Assembly (NCBI GenBank): GCA_040506705.1
Contig: JBEVWG010000013.1
Coordinates: 52,876 to 116,875, forward strand
Direction: 5' to 3'
Length of the DNA stretch: 64,000 nucleotides
DNA from: Thiodiazotropha sp040506705
Lineage (GTDB): Bacteria > Pseudomonadota > Gammaproteobacteria > Chromatiales > Chromatiaceae
The translations under genes and the position numbers were made by a program. How positions within the stretch are numbered: position 1 is the stretch's first letter; each line of letters begins with the position of its first letter. The notes beneath the pieces are model-generated. The model searched no databases and had not been told where the DNA came from. It was given only the letters and a program-made list of their open reading frames with translations. Positions 1 through 8,790 of this stretch are shown here, piece by piece.

Positions 1-294
1 GAATGGAGTGATGTTGGAGTCCGAGTCAATATCGATGATTTTTCCTGGACCATGATCATTTTTTTCCACCTCATCGATACGAATCACAGAGTGGATAGGA
101 ATACGTGTCCGCTGTACTCCGGAAAACTCCTCTTTTAATTTTTCAGCTGAGGGGTCAACGACCAGTGAGCTGCTCTCCTGAAATATCAGGTCCTCAACCT
201 CGACAAAACCGTAAAGCTCTCCCTGACGAATGGTTTTAGCAAAGATTTCGTAGACTTTTCCTTGATTTAAAAAAACGATTTTAAACAAGTGCAT
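1..294 (-). CDS. DUF1820 family protein, C-terminus cut by window edge
   Basis: This minus-strand frame opens with ATG at 294 and runs off the left edge, so only the first 98 codons are visible. The product starts MHLFKIVFLNQGKVYEIFA and contains YGFVEVEDL, LVVDPSAEKLKEEF and IPIHSVIRIDEVE blocks, which match my memory of the DUF1820 family of gammaproteobacteria. Members are small cytoplasmic proteins of a little over 100 residues, so only a short tail should be missing. No function is known. There is no signal peptide or membrane segment. The frame is too short, and open at its end, for a simple ORF caller, but it is unbroken and has family-like content. Confidence 0.8.
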   Translation of the reverse strand, partial: MHLFKIVFLNQGKVYEIFAKTIRQGELYGFVEVEDLIFQESSSLVVDPSAEKLKEEFSGVQRTRIPIHSVIRIDEVEKNDHGPGKIIDIDSDSNITPF

Positions 295-664
295 GGGGAG
301 TTATATGGCTCCTTGGTGGTGAATATCTGACATGAGTAGATGCCTTTTAAGCTGAATCCAAGATTTATGAATCTCTGCAATCTATAAGGCATTGATCCAA
401 TGAGAAATAAATAGCTTGGTTGAAGCTGTTATGGTTTTACAGTTTTGCTGTTTATTAGTCGCTAGCTTAATTCATCACCAGGAAATGTCCAATGATGAAC
501 ATGTCGCGGATAGAGGATTGAGTCAAAAATGACGGTCTCAAGGGTGTAGATATAACTGTTAGCAGTGGATTGGACTTTTGTTGACGCCACAACCACCATT
601 GATGTTATTACGGTCGTAAGTCGCATCTACCGACTCAATATCACTCCACAGGCAGCGATAAAGG

Positions 665-689
665 CCCCTCTCCCTTGACGGGAGAGGGG
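665..689. repeat. CCCCTCTCCC hairpin repeat
   Basis: A perfect 10-bp inverted repeat, CCCCTCTCCC and GGGAGAGGGG, with a TTGAC loop. Related hairpins occur at 790-829, 42473-42512, 56690-56714 and 63937-63961, so this is a dispersed REP-like element. It could also act as a transcript-end hairpin. Confidence 0.8.
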
Positions 690-789
690 GTCCGTCAAGA
701 GCATTTTGAAATTGAAGTGATTGCGGCATGATCAGATCAATCTTTCTTATCCTGAGTATTGATCTTGAGGATGATGTTGTTGTTGAACA

Positions 790-829
790 CCCCTCTCCCC
801 CAGCCCCTCTCCCGCAAGGGGCGAGGGGA
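790..829. repeat. CCCCTCTCCC hairpin repeat, variant
   Basis: The CCCCTCTCCCC arm is followed by CCCCTCTCCCGCAAGGGG and GCGAGGGG, so this copy has a doubled left arm and a GCAA loop. It is the same dispersed family as the 665-689 hairpin but more diverged. Confidence 0.7.
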
Positions 830-973
830 GTAACGATGTTTCAGTTTTACATTACTCTTCACCCTATTTGCCATTGTGATGATGTTTTTTGTTCTTTATC
901 CTCTGATCTGTAATGCTTTTCATCTCTCAAAATCCTATCGACAAGAGAAGCCAAGAAATTAATAGAGGTGCCC

Positions 974-1100
974 TTATTAACCCGGCGACTAAGTATGTCG
1001 TCTTCAGGGTATCAAGCCTGTCCTTGATCAAGGTACGGCTCGCGCCCCGCAGGAAGTGCCCTTCGGTTGAAGACAACATACTTAGTCGCCGGGTTAATAA
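974..1100. repeat. MITE-like element with 33-bp terminal inverted repeats
   Basis: Both ends carry the same 33-bp sequence in opposite orientation, beginning TTATTAACCCGGCGACTAAG and ending GTCTTCA, with one mismatch. The 127-bp element contains a perfect 12-bp palindrome (CCTTGATCAAGG) and no credible gene. The same ends occur at 38539-38850, and single ends occur at 35279 and 40844. The interior is also shared with the right half of the 38.5 kb copy. The size, terminal repeats and lack of coding capacity suggest a non-autonomous miniature element. No transposase is present in the window. Confidence 0.8.
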
Positions 1101-1461
1101 TATATGAACGAGTCGTAATTTAATGCCAGGTAGTAGAGTGCAGTGGTTCTGTTCGCAATAGAACTTTGCGATAATATGATGAAAGGTGCTTTTTAAAATA
1201 TAAGTTGGGTGTTCGTTCGAAAACTTTATCGAAATAAGATTCGATTAAAAGTAGCGGGGTAGTCATTCTGAATAGGGGGCTATTTAACTGAAGCGACACT
1301 GCTCAGGGGAATACCAAAAATAATTGCCAGGCACCGGTTCACCCTAATGTAGCAAGCGTGCAAATAATAGATATTAAATCGAGTGTCAGGGTTGCTCTTT
1401 GCCAAATGTTTCATAAGTCTATCGACTCTCTTGTCATAATCAAAGAGCGATATTTTATCCG
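1101..1461. other. Gene-free stretch downstream of the NYN gene
   Basis: AT-rich sequence with stops in all frames. It holds a GAGTCGTAATTTAAT 15-mer at 1110-1124 that recurs at 48380-48394, and a TTCGTTCGAA at 1212-1221 that recurs at 48524-48533. No gene or terminator is seen. Confidence 0.5.
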
Positions 1462-2172
1462 TTAGTTTTTCTTCCGCTTGTCTTTTACGAGGTATGAGTT
1501 GCCTGGTCCTCTTTTTAACTCAAATAGATCAATCGCCTTAATCAGGCTGCTTAAATTTCTGTATCCGTAATTTCTTGTGTCAAAAGATGTTTTATTGGAT
1601 ATATGTGATCCTACTGGACCAAGAGCAGCCCATCCATTATCTTCCTCAGTTGCCTCTATTGCCTGTCGTAAAAGATTGATTAGCTTTGTATCTGATTTTA
1701 TGTTTTTTGATTTTTCAGTAACTGAACTATTCTGTTTGGGCGCTTGATCGATGTATAAGAACTTAGAACACGCGTTAACAAAGGGTGAAGGTGTTTTACG
1801 CTCTCCAAAGCCGAGCACGACTTTACCCTCTGCAAGTGCGCGAGTAACCATGGGTGTAAAGTCACAATCTGATGAAACGAAACACATAACATCAATGTTC
1901 TTTGTATACATGACATCCATTGCGTCAATCACCAAAGCAATATCGGATGCATTTTTGCCTTTAGTTAAATCGTACTGCTGTATTGGCTGAATGGCGTATT
2001 CATTTAATAAGTCCTCCCAAGGCTTTAGCGAAGAACTTTTCCAGTTACCGTATGCCTTTCTTATTGTTACCACCCCATATTTTGCAACTTCGCTAAGGAC
2101 ATCTTCAAATTTACTTGCGGGTGCATTATCAGCATCTATAAATAGTGCAATTTTTTGAGTTGTATCGCTCAT
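1462..2172 (-). CDS. NYN-domain protein with C-terminal OST-HTH/LOTUS domain
   Basis: The 236-residue protein starts MSDTTQKIALFIDADNAP. The FIDADN motif (acidic residues D13, D15) and the VSSDCDFTPMV motif (D102, D104) are typical of NYN/LabA-like PIN-fold nucleases (DUF88). Residues 165-230 form a second domain ending GYRNLSSLIKAIDLFELKR with a GNSYLV tail, which fits the OST-HTH/LOTUS RNA-binding fold. The family is thought to act on RNA; the substrate here is unknown. It is monocistronic, with no toxin-antitoxin partner next to it. The start codon has only a weak ribosome-binding site. Confidence 0.85.
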   Translation of the reverse strand: MSDTTQKIALFIDADNAPASKFEDVLSEVAKYGVVTIRKAYGNWKSSSLKPWEDLLNEYAIQPIQQYDLTKGKNASDIALVIDAMDVMYTKNIDVMCFVSSDCDFTPMVTRALAEGKVVLGFGERKTPSPFVNACSKFLYIDQAPKQNSSVTEKSKNIKSDTKLINLLRQAIEATEEDNGWAALGPVGSHISNKTSFDTRNYGYRNLSSLIKAIDLFELKRGPGNSYLVKDKRKKN

Positions 2173-2706
2173 TAGTTATCTATCCCTATTGTTCAAACGA
2201 ACCCCAGTGCTCTTGAGAAGGCGGAGAAAAAATTGAGGTTTGTTGCTTCAGTAAGAAGATCCATTCACTCTTGTAAGATTAGTATGAGAGAGACTGTTTT
2301 TATTAGATTCAGCTGTTTTTTATAGTGTCGCTCAAATTGAGTGCCCGTGTCATGACTATATGGGGTGGAGCTCTGTCTGGTAACTCCCTTTTCTATTTTC
2401 TAACTATTTCACTCAGTATTTTATAAAAGGATAATTGTAAGCATAGCATTTACTTTAGACTCTACCGGGGCGACATGGATGACCAGCTTCTAGGATAGAG
2501 ATAAAATAGATCCCTGGTTACAGATTAATCAGAGGTTCTTGTTGCAGGTGACTATTGATCTGAATCAATAAAATCGATAGATATATGGGGTTATTGAAAT
2601 AATTCAATGAGTCAGTTCGAACGAAAGAGTAATGTACTACGGATCTTTCAGTGAAGAACTGCTTCAGATAGTAAGTCATATCTATTACCTCCATGTGGAG
2701 AATCTC
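2173..2706. other. Intergenic region between divergent NYN and heme-barrel genes
   Basis: No gene is supported. It should hold both promoters. TTCAAACGAA (2192-2201) lies just upstream of the NYN gene and TTCGAACGAA (2616-2625) lies upstream of the heme-barrel gene. The open frame does extend left from 2707 to 2632, but that part lacks a ribosome-binding site and homology-like content. Confidence 0.5.
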
Positions 2707-3267
2707 ATGAGTGATGCAATTATTGATAGTCTAGGTCCATTGGCCCCTTTGGCTGGTGTTTGGGAGAGTGATCAGGGTGTGGATAGATCGAGGATCCATG
2801 GCAAGGAATCGGTCACAAAATTCCGAGAAAAAATTGTTTTTGAACCATTGGGTCCGGTCAATAATGGGCCACAGGAACTCTATGGATTGAGATACTCAAC
2901 CGTCTGCTGGCCTCTGGATAAAGAGGATCCATTCCATGAAGAGCTAGGTTACTGGCTTTGGGACAAAGACCGCAAACAGGTTATGCGCTGCTTTCTGGTG
3001 CCCCGTGGTGTTTTAGTGAATGCTGGTGGTTATGTTGAGGAGGATAGCAAAAACTTTCGCCTCGAAGCTGAGTTAGGCTCACTGACCTATGGTGTCCTAT
3101 CCAACCGCTACCTTGATGACAGCTACAAAACCAAGCGCTACTCGCTTGATCTCTCAATTAACTCAGATGGTACATTCAGCTACAGTGAAGATACCGAGTT
3201 GTGGATTCCTGTTAAGCAGGAGATATTCCATCATATTGATGAAAATACCTTAACAAAAGTCAGTTGA
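2707..3267 (+). CDS. Nitrobindin-like heme-binding beta-barrel protein (DUF1794)
   Basis: The N-terminus MSDAIIDSLGPLAPLAGVWESDQGVD carries the LGPLAPLAGxWEGxxG signature of FABP-like, heme-binding beta-barrel proteins (PF08768, the nitrobindin/THAP4 C-terminal fold). Later blocks such as EELGYWLWD and VLVNAGG also fit. I chose the ATG at 2707 over the upstream 2632 start because it is preceded by GTGGAG at a good distance and gives the family's usual N-terminus (186 residues). Cytoplasmic, no signal peptide. A role in NO or heme handling is inferred from the family only. An FMN reductase gene follows 54 bases downstream on the same strand and may be cotranscribed. Confidence 0.75.
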   Translation: MSDAIIDSLGPLAPLAGVWESDQGVDRSRIHGKESVTKFREKIVFEPLGPVNNGPQELYGLRYSTVCWPLDKEDPFHEELGYWLWDKDRKQVMRCFLVPRGVLVNAGGYVEEDSKNFRLEAELGSLTYGVLSNRYLDDSYKTKRYSLDLSINSDGTFSYSEDTELWIPVKQEIFHHIDENTLTKVS

Positions 3268-3321
3268 TTGTTAAGGCTCCATGCTGTTGTATAGAAGCCC
3301 AGCAAGAAGAGTTCATTTATT

Positions 3322-3936
3322 ATGAAAATCAGCATCATCACTGGTAGTCACCGAGTTTCATCTCAAAGCGAGAAAATCGGACGTTACACCACGTCGGTCC
3401 TGCAAAATGATTTTGATGATATTGAGACTTATCTCTATTCACTTGCTGGGAATCCACTCCCGCTCTGGGAACAGTCTATCTGGACAAAGGATAAGGAGTG
3501 GGTTGAACGGCTGGCCCCTTTGAGAAAGCAGTTTTCTGAAAGTGATGCTTTCGTCATTATATCCCCGGAATGGCATGGGCAGGTTCCAGCTGGTCTGAAA
3601 AACTTCTTCCTGATGTTCAACAATTTGGAGCTGGGGCATAAGCCAGCTTACATTATTGCAGTCTCTTCTGGTGCTGGCGGAGCCTACCCAGTAACCGAGC
3701 TGCGGATCAGCAGTTATAAGAACAACCGTATCTGCTATATCCCAGAACATCTTATCGTGCGTAATTGTGAAAAGGTCTTTAACGAGAACCCCGAAGAGAA
3801 CGACCCTGATAGTGATCCGTACTACAAATCTCGTCTCCATTGGGGGCTGGGTATTTTAATTGGCTACGGTAAGGCGCTGAAAGCAATGCGGCAGCAGACA
3901 CAAGTCCATCATGATGATTTTGCTAATGGAATGTGA
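3322..3936 (+). CDS. NADPH-dependent FMN reductase family protein
   Basis: The 204-residue flavodoxin-fold protein starts MKISIITGSHRVSSQSEKIG, the phosphate-binding loop of the NADPH-dependent FMN reductases (PF03358; GSxRxxSxS pattern). The middle shows VIISPEWHGQVPAGLKNFF, the equivalent of the family's PEYxxxxxGxLKNxxD flavin loop. The C-terminal third (about 150-204) is longer than in minimal members and rich in acidic residues. It probably reduces FMN or a quinone with NAD(P)H in the cytoplasm. It follows a heme-barrel gene, which hints at a small redox pair. Confidence 0.85.
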   Translation: MKISIITGSHRVSSQSEKIGRYTTSVLQNDFDDIETYLYSLAGNPLPLWEQSIWTKDKEWVERLAPLRKQFSESDAFVIISPEWHGQVPAGLKNFFLMFNNLELGHKPAYIIAVSSGAGGAYPVTELRISSYKNNRICYIPEHLIVRNCEKVFNENPEENDPDSDPYYKSRLHWGLGILIGYGKALKAMRQQTQVHHDDFANGM

Positions 3937-4062
3937 TTTCTGAGGCGAGGCTCAGCTACATAATCAATCAGCTAGTGATGTTATTGCATTTACATCCCAC
4001 CGTTTAATTTATTCCAAGGGTTGAGCTCAGGATTCGTGCAACTTCTAAGTAGACATGTCAAT

Positions 4063-5160
4063 CTACTCGCCTGCTGTTGCGCAAAAGTCACTTTCCCAGT
4101 ACCCGGTACCAGGGATATATGGTGAGGAGGGGTCTGAGTTAGTTGGAACAATGGCTCGAACCCCCCATAAGATCATAGGGGTACAAACACCTGCTTCCCA
4201 TTCGGTTATGATCCTTACATCAGTACTGCCATCTAGGTATCGATCGACCAGCGATTCAGATAGTAGAGCGTTATCTGCATATCGGTAGGTGTAGCTAAAA
4301 TCGTCAGTGTATTGATCCAGATCAGATCTGAATTCGAAACTTGTTGGCTGGTTAGCGGAGTTGAAAGCAAAGTTGTAAACCATATCACCTATGGATGGTG
4401 TGCTCGGTGTTGTGGCGATAACGGTTTCTGTGTTGCCGTTGCTGAAATAGGTATAGCTGAAGAGAGAATCAGATCCAGGTGGGTTAACAGCCATGTTATT
4501 GGTTGAGACTCGGCCATCACTATTATACTCAATCTGGTAAGTCTGATTTGCTACCGGGTTGTTGTTTAGATGATGGGTGTGTTCAATCAATCTTATGCCA
4601 TCGTACTCAAGCAGATGATGAACCTGAGTGGTAACACCACCGATACTGTCCAATGATGTGGTATCTACTCTGCTGATAAGGCCGCTTGTATTGTAGGTAT
4701 AAGTCGTAGTAAAGCTGTACTCACTATTCGTTTCAGACCAGGTTTCGACTCTGCCATCAGTGTCGTATGTATAGGTCGCAGTTGTGTTCAGGTTCTCTCT
4801 GGGTAGTGTGCTACCGAGAAGTCTAATATCAGGTGTACCATCGTCTGTATAGGTGTACTGCTCTTCCATCAGTCTACCGTTGGTGTCGTAGACAAATTCT
4901 GAGACGCCATCTATAACCCCATTGAGATCGAAATCGTACTGTCTGCGTAATACTCTGTAACCAGATTGGGTGTCTGGTTGGGTATCATCACTATTGACGT
5001 TGTCATCTGTTGTGCCGCTGTCACTATCCGGGGTCGTGTTGTCACCACCACCACCACCACCACCACCACCACCGCCTCCACATCCGCTGGATAAAAGTGC
5101 AGTCAATAGAGAAGTTGTCAAGATTCGGATGAAAACAGAATGGGGTTTAGAGCAAAGCAT
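4063..5160 (-). CDS. Secreted lipoprotein with poly-glycine linker and YD-like repeats
   Basis: The 365-residue product has a signal peptide ending in a lipobox (LLSSGC). The Cys is followed at once by a run of 12 glycines encoded by near-perfect trinucleotide repeats (5044-5078), then an Asp/Thr-rich linker. From about residue 70 onward it carries repeated blocks such as TYTYDTDGRVETW, TYTYNTSGLISRV and YEYNSDGRVS. These resemble the YD (RHS-type) repeats of bacterial surface proteins, and they end with a TEWE..C...C tail. It is expected to be anchored to the outer membrane. Function unknown. No neighbouring gene looks coupled to it. Confidence 0.75.
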   Translation of the reverse strand: MLCSKPHSVFIRILTTSLLTALLSSGCGGGGGGGGGGGGDNTTPDSDSGTTDDNVNSDDTQPDTQSGYRVLRRQYDFDLNGVIDGVSEFVYDTNGRLMEEQYTYTDDGTPDIRLLGSTLPRENLNTTATYTYDTDGRVETWSETNSEYSFTTTYTYNTSGLISRVDTTSLDSIGGVTTQVHHLLEYDGIRLIEHTHHLNNNPVANQTYQIEYNSDGRVSTNNMAVNPPGSDSLFSYTYFSNGNTETVIATTPSTPSIGDMVYNFAFNSANQPTSFEFRSDLDQYTDDFSYTYRYADNALLSESLVDRYLDGSTDVRIITEWEAGVCTPMILWGVRAIVPTNSDPSSPYIPGTGYWESDFCATAGE

Positions 5161-5552
5161 GTGTTAACTCCTTTTCGACATCAGTCCTTGGTTGTCAATC
5201 CTACCTGTATCAGACTAAGTAACTATACCTGTTCGATACTTTTTGCTGTGAAATGAGCCGGCCTAAAGTTTGGGCAATACTGATATATATGAGCTTGAGC
5301 TTTCTGGTTTACTCTGCTTGCTCATACTTCGTGCCGGGTTGCTGTTGTCTTGTACGCTTCGTGCTTTAGTCTGGCTTACGCCAGGATGACGAAAGAGAAG
5401 CGAACAGAGGCCACTTATTAACCAGCCAACAGACTCGATTCGCTGATGATACGCCGGTAATATATATCTCACAACTGTTATACAGGGCTGCCCCCTCTGC
5501 TAGGACAAACCTGCCGCGGCCCGACTGATACCATTCTCAGTAACTACTATTT

Positions 5553-5768
5553 TCAAATTTCCAACCACGGGACTGCAGACTCAGGTCGGAAATCCAGATG
5601 AATGTCGGGGTAGGCAGCGGTTTTCAGTCTATTCGCCTCCAGCTCCCGGTTTTTTGACTAGGGGCGGTTATACTCCTTATACCTGCTTAATACCTTGTCC
5701 TTATCTCCTCAGTGCGCCTTGTATTTCAGCTCATCGCCCCCATATAACACAGTGTTGGCGTAAGTCTT
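5553..5768 (-). pseudogene. Decayed reading frame of unknown family
   Basis: On the minus strand one frame reads KTYANTVLYGGDELKYKAH, stop, GDKDKVLSRYKEYNRP, stop, SKNRELEANRLKTAAYPDIH and on to AVPWLEI with a natural stop at 5553. The amino-acid content is that of a real soluble protein, but a TGA (near 5728) and a TAG (near 5675) interrupt it and no start is present. I cannot name the family. It lies in an otherwise gene-free stretch (5161-5866) that also holds a short frame at 5263-5472 which I do not believe. This is probably the tail of a lost gene. Confidence 0.45.
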
Positions 5769-5866
5769 CAATCTTCATGCAGTCATGAGTTATCTCTCCC
5801 CATCTCATGATGCGATTTATCACACTACCGACACTTTGGCTCCTGGTAATCTTGAACAACTCTACA

Positions 5867-7087
5867 ATGGCTGATAGTGATACGGCGTCCCGCTTTCCCG
5901 TGCCATTTCGTGAATTCATCACCTTAATGGCCATGATGATTTCGATCACGGCTCTTTCGCTAGATGCGGTTTTGCCTATTTTGTCAGTCGTGGGCCATGA
6001 TTTATCGATAAAAAACGACAATCAGACTCAATATATTATCGGGACGCTACTGCTGGGTCTTACCCTGGGGCAGCTGCTCTACGGGCCTCTGGCAGATAGC
6101 TATGGCCGCAAGTTCAGTGTCTATCTAGGCTTGCTGATATTCGTGGGTGGCTGCTTCATGAGTCTTTTTGCTACCAGCTTTTCAGTCATGCTTTTGGGGC
6201 GTTTTCTGCAGGGATTTGGGGCTGCGGCTCCACGGGTTGCAAGCATTGCCATCGTGCGTGACAGATTCACCGGACGGGAAATGGCTCGCGTCATGTCCTT
6301 CGTGATGGCGGTTTTTATTTTTGTCCCGGTCATCGCGCCCGCGATGGGAGAGATTGTGATGTCCATCAGCCATTGGCGCATGGTGTTTGCACTATTTGTG
6401 GTTATGGCTGTTTTTACTGCCGCCTGGATGGCTCTGCGTCTACCCGAAACTCTCAAACCTGAAGATCGCCATCCATTTAATCTGAATGATATTGGATACA
6501 GCTTCAGAACCGTACTGACCAACAAACAAACCCTTGGGCATACTATCAGCGCAGGGCTGGTTTTCAGCTGTCTGATCGCCTATTTAAGCTGTGCCAGACA
6601 GATTTATCAGGACTACTACCACACCGGTCATCTCTTTGCATTTTACTTCGCCCTGTCAGCGCTGTCGGTTGGTGTGGCCTCGCTGGTAAATTCCGGCATA
6701 GTCCGTCGCCTGGGTATGCACCGAATCAGCCGTTTAGGGCTGATTGCTTTAGTCGCCGTGTCAGCGTTATTTCTGGCAAGCAACATGCTCTACTCCACAC
6801 AGACCCCGTTGCTGCATTTTATGCTGTTTGCGGTTCTATCCTTTTTCACCCTCGGCTTGCTATTTGGTAATTTAAACGCAATGGCGATGGAACCCATGGG
6901 CCATCAAGCCGGTATTGCCTCATCGGTAATCGGCGCACTCACATCTGCCATCTCAACCATTTTGGGAGGTCTGATCGGCCAAGCCTACGATATGACACTG
7001 ATACCCCTTACACTGGGTTTTCTGATATTGGGTTTGCTGGCCCTGGCTGTGGAAGTGCGATTATCGACCTTACAGGGGGGAATCTGA
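5867..7087 (+). CDS. Bcr/CflA-type major facilitator exporter
   Basis: The roughly 406-residue membrane protein has twelve predicted membrane segments. It carries the MFS motif A GPLADSYGRKFSVYLG between helices 2 and 3, and GRFLQGFGAAAPRVASIAIVRDRF, the helix-4/5 signature of the Bcr/CflA drug-resistance subfamily. Such proteins export drugs or metabolites across the inner membrane in exchange for protons. I prefer ATG 5867 (MADSDTASRFPVPFREF); the frame extends back to 5807 but that would add an atypical hydrophobic extension. The gene stands alone, with tRNA-Thr convergent downstream. Confidence 0.85.
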   Translation: MADSDTASRFPVPFREFITLMAMMISITALSLDAVLPILSVVGHDLSIKNDNQTQYIIGTLLLGLTLGQLLYGPLADSYGRKFSVYLGLLIFVGGCFMSLFATSFSVMLLGRFLQGFGAAAPRVASIAIVRDRFTGREMARVMSFVMAVFIFVPVIAPAMGEIVMSISHWRMVFALFVVMAVFTAAWMALRLPETLKPEDRHPFNLNDIGYSFRTVLTNKQTLGHTISAGLVFSCLIAYLSCARQIYQDYYHTGHLFAFYFALSALSVGVASLVNSGIVRRLGMHRISRLGLIALVAVSALFLASNMLYSTQTPLLHFMLFAVLSFFTLGLLFGNLNAMAMEPMGHQAGIASSVIGALTSAISTILGGLIGQAYDMTLIPLTLGFLILGLLALAVEVRLSTLQGGI

Positions 7088-7277
7088 GGTCAACGCCGAA
7101 CGCTTTTGCAGATGTGCAGCGGAAATTGTTTTGTTGGTTGAATGTTCATGCGGAGGCTTGATCATCCCAAAGAGAGGAATGGTTTTGGGTTGCAGCGGTA
7201 TTTGAAATGAAAATAGCCTTTTTTATTGCGCGGATTCAACTCTGAAGCACATAAAGTAGATGTAACTTATTTATATA

Positions 7278-7353
<76 letters not shown>

Positions 7354-7365
7354 CCGAAGCGGCCG

Positions 7366-7395
7366 ATTATAGACCCTCTTGGTTCTAATGGTCTA
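7366..7395 (-). promoter_or_regulatory. Candidate sigma-70 promoter of tRNA-Thr
   Basis: On the minus strand a perfect TATAAT lies at 7371-7366, 18 bases after TAGACC (7395-7390; 4 of 6 matches to TTGACA). A GC-rich stretch follows before the tRNA 5' end at 7353, as is usual for stringently controlled stable-RNA promoters. Confidence 0.6.
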
Positions 7396-7464
7396 GCCTC
7401 TTACTTTATCAACAGTTACACGCCTATAGGCTGCCTCGGTAAATAACCCATTGATATATGTTGA

Positions 7465-8550
7465 TTATCTCTCTGCAGTCAGGCTGTAAGGCTGTGGGTT
7501 GAGTATTGGTTGGCGATCCAGAACCAGGTCGGCGGTGAGACGGCAGGAGGCTGGTCCAAGTACGACGCCATTGCGGAAATGTCCTGCATTGACATAGAGG
7601 CCTTCAATATCGGGTACTGGGCCGATGTAGGGGACACCGCTGGGTGATCCGGGGCGAAGGCCGGCCCAGTGGTGCTCGATCTCTGATTGGGCAAGTTCCG
7701 GATAGTGGTTGAGGGCGTAGGCTTTAAGTTCCTGTTTTGCCTGCGCTGTTGTGGTCTTCTCAAAACCTCGAAATTCCAGGGTGCTTCCTATCAGCACTCT
7801 GCCGTCACGCCGGGGTATGACGTATCGATCCTGGTGCAGGGTTACTCGTGAAATTCTGCCAGGTTGGTGTTTGAAGATGATCATCTGTCCCAATACTGGA
7901 TCAATGGCTGGTGGTATCGGCAGTGATTGAAGTAGCTGTCCTGTCCATGCACCGGCACAAATCACTACCTTGTCAGCTTCGAATTGGCCACTCTCTGTTT
8001 CGACCCCTTTGATTCGACTATTTTGGATGACCAGGTCAGTTACTTTTGTGTTCTGATGAATTGTGATGTCATCACAAATTGCACCATGTAAGGATTTTGT
8101 GAGCCGGGGATTGCGAATTTGTGCAACATCGGGCATCCAGGCGGCATGTTGTGCATTGGTCTGCAATGCTGGTTCACAGGCTGCGATCTCTTTGCTTTCG
8201 ATAAGCTGTAGATTTTCTCCACGCGCTTCAGACCATTGAAGGGCTTTTTCGCTATCTTCCGGATCAATAATCAACAGGCCGCTGGGTGTGTATTCCGGGT
8301 CTACTCCAGATTGCTCGGTGAGCTCTTTAGCGAGACTGGGATAAACCCCCTGGCTCCATGTTGCAAGGTCGGAGATTGAGGGTGCATATCGCCAGGGATA
8401 CAAGGGTGAGATTATACCGCCACCTGCCCAGGAGGATTCCTGGCCTGTCTGGTTCTGCTCGAGGAGAGTTACCTGCATTCCCGCACTATGAAGCTCCCTG
8501 GCGGTGAGCATGCCAATAATTCCGCCTCCGACGATAAGACAGTCTGTCAT
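7465..8550 (-). CDS. thiO: Glycine oxidase ThiO (FAD-dependent)
   Basis: The 361-residue flavoprotein begins MTDCLIVGGGIIGMLTAREL, the dinucleotide-binding GxGxxG motif of the DAO family. It continues with ESSWAGGGIISPLYPWRY and a C-terminal GLRPGSPSGVPYIGPVP and HFRNGVVLGPAS, all typical of ThiO. ThiO oxidises glycine to the imine used for the thiazole ring of thiamine. No TPP riboswitch or other thi gene is nearby. Its place downstream of a pil minor-pilin operon matches the arrangement known from Pseudomonas aeruginosa, so the position is probably ancestral rather than functional. Confidence 0.9.
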   Translation of the reverse strand: MTDCLIVGGGIIGMLTARELHSAGMQVTLLEQNQTGQESSWAGGGIISPLYPWRYAPSISDLATWSQGVYPSLAKELTEQSGVDPEYTPSGLLIIDPEDSEKALQWSEARGENLQLIESKEIAACEPALQTNAQHAAWMPDVAQIRNPRLTKSLHGAICDDITIHQNTKVTDLVIQNSRIKGVETESGQFEADKVVICAGAWTGQLLQSLPIPPAIDPVLGQMIIFKHQPGRISRVTLHQDRYVIPRRDGRVLIGSTLEFRGFEKTTTAQAKQELKAYALNHYPELAQSEIEHHWAGLRPGSPSGVPYIGPVPDIEGLYVNAGHFRNGVVLGPASCRLTADLVLDRQPILNPQPYSLTAER

Positions 8551-8702
8551 AAATACCTTGTTGGTTTAGGAGTCAAAAGAGTGAAGATGTGCAAAAAGAT
8601 TTCGGTGTTAGCTTACCATATGCAATCGATGGTGGGGTATGAATGAGATGTTTGGGGTAGGCTTGTTTAGGCGTGGTAATTATTCTGTTGAAAGTAAAGA
8701 TT

Positions 8703-8733
8703 AAGAATCCACTGGCGAAGTCAGTGGATTCTT
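8703..8733 (-). terminator. Hairpin terminator after the pil operon
   Basis: AAGAATCCACTG and CAGTGGATTCTT form a perfect 12-bp stem with a 7-nt loop, 58 bases past the pilE stop. On the minus strand it is followed by AATCTTTACTTTC. The plus side is followed by a T-run (8740-8746), so it could work in both directions. Confidence 0.75.
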
Positions 8734-8790
8734 AATTGCTTTTTTTAAGCTTGAACTGTTTTTACTGCTTAGGGGTAAAGTACCTCAGTT

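Larger units (their letters stand above)
295..973. other. Intergenic stretch with two GC-rich hairpin repeats
   Basis: No credible gene is seen on either strand. The stretch holds two members of the CCCCTCTCCC/GGGAGAGGGG repeat family, listed separately. A short open frame at 728-913 reads through one of them and is not believable as a gene. Confidence 0.6.

Noticed and set aside
913..1107. Open frame through the MITE-like element
   Set aside because: It reads across the inverted terminal repeats, has no ribosome-binding site and no family-like content.
4970..5167. Plus-strand frame with a proline run
   Set aside because: It is the antisense of the poly-glycine lipoprotein gene.
5263..5472. 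Open frame of 69 codons on the minus strand
   Set aside because: Composition is not protein-like and no homology or start signal is visible.
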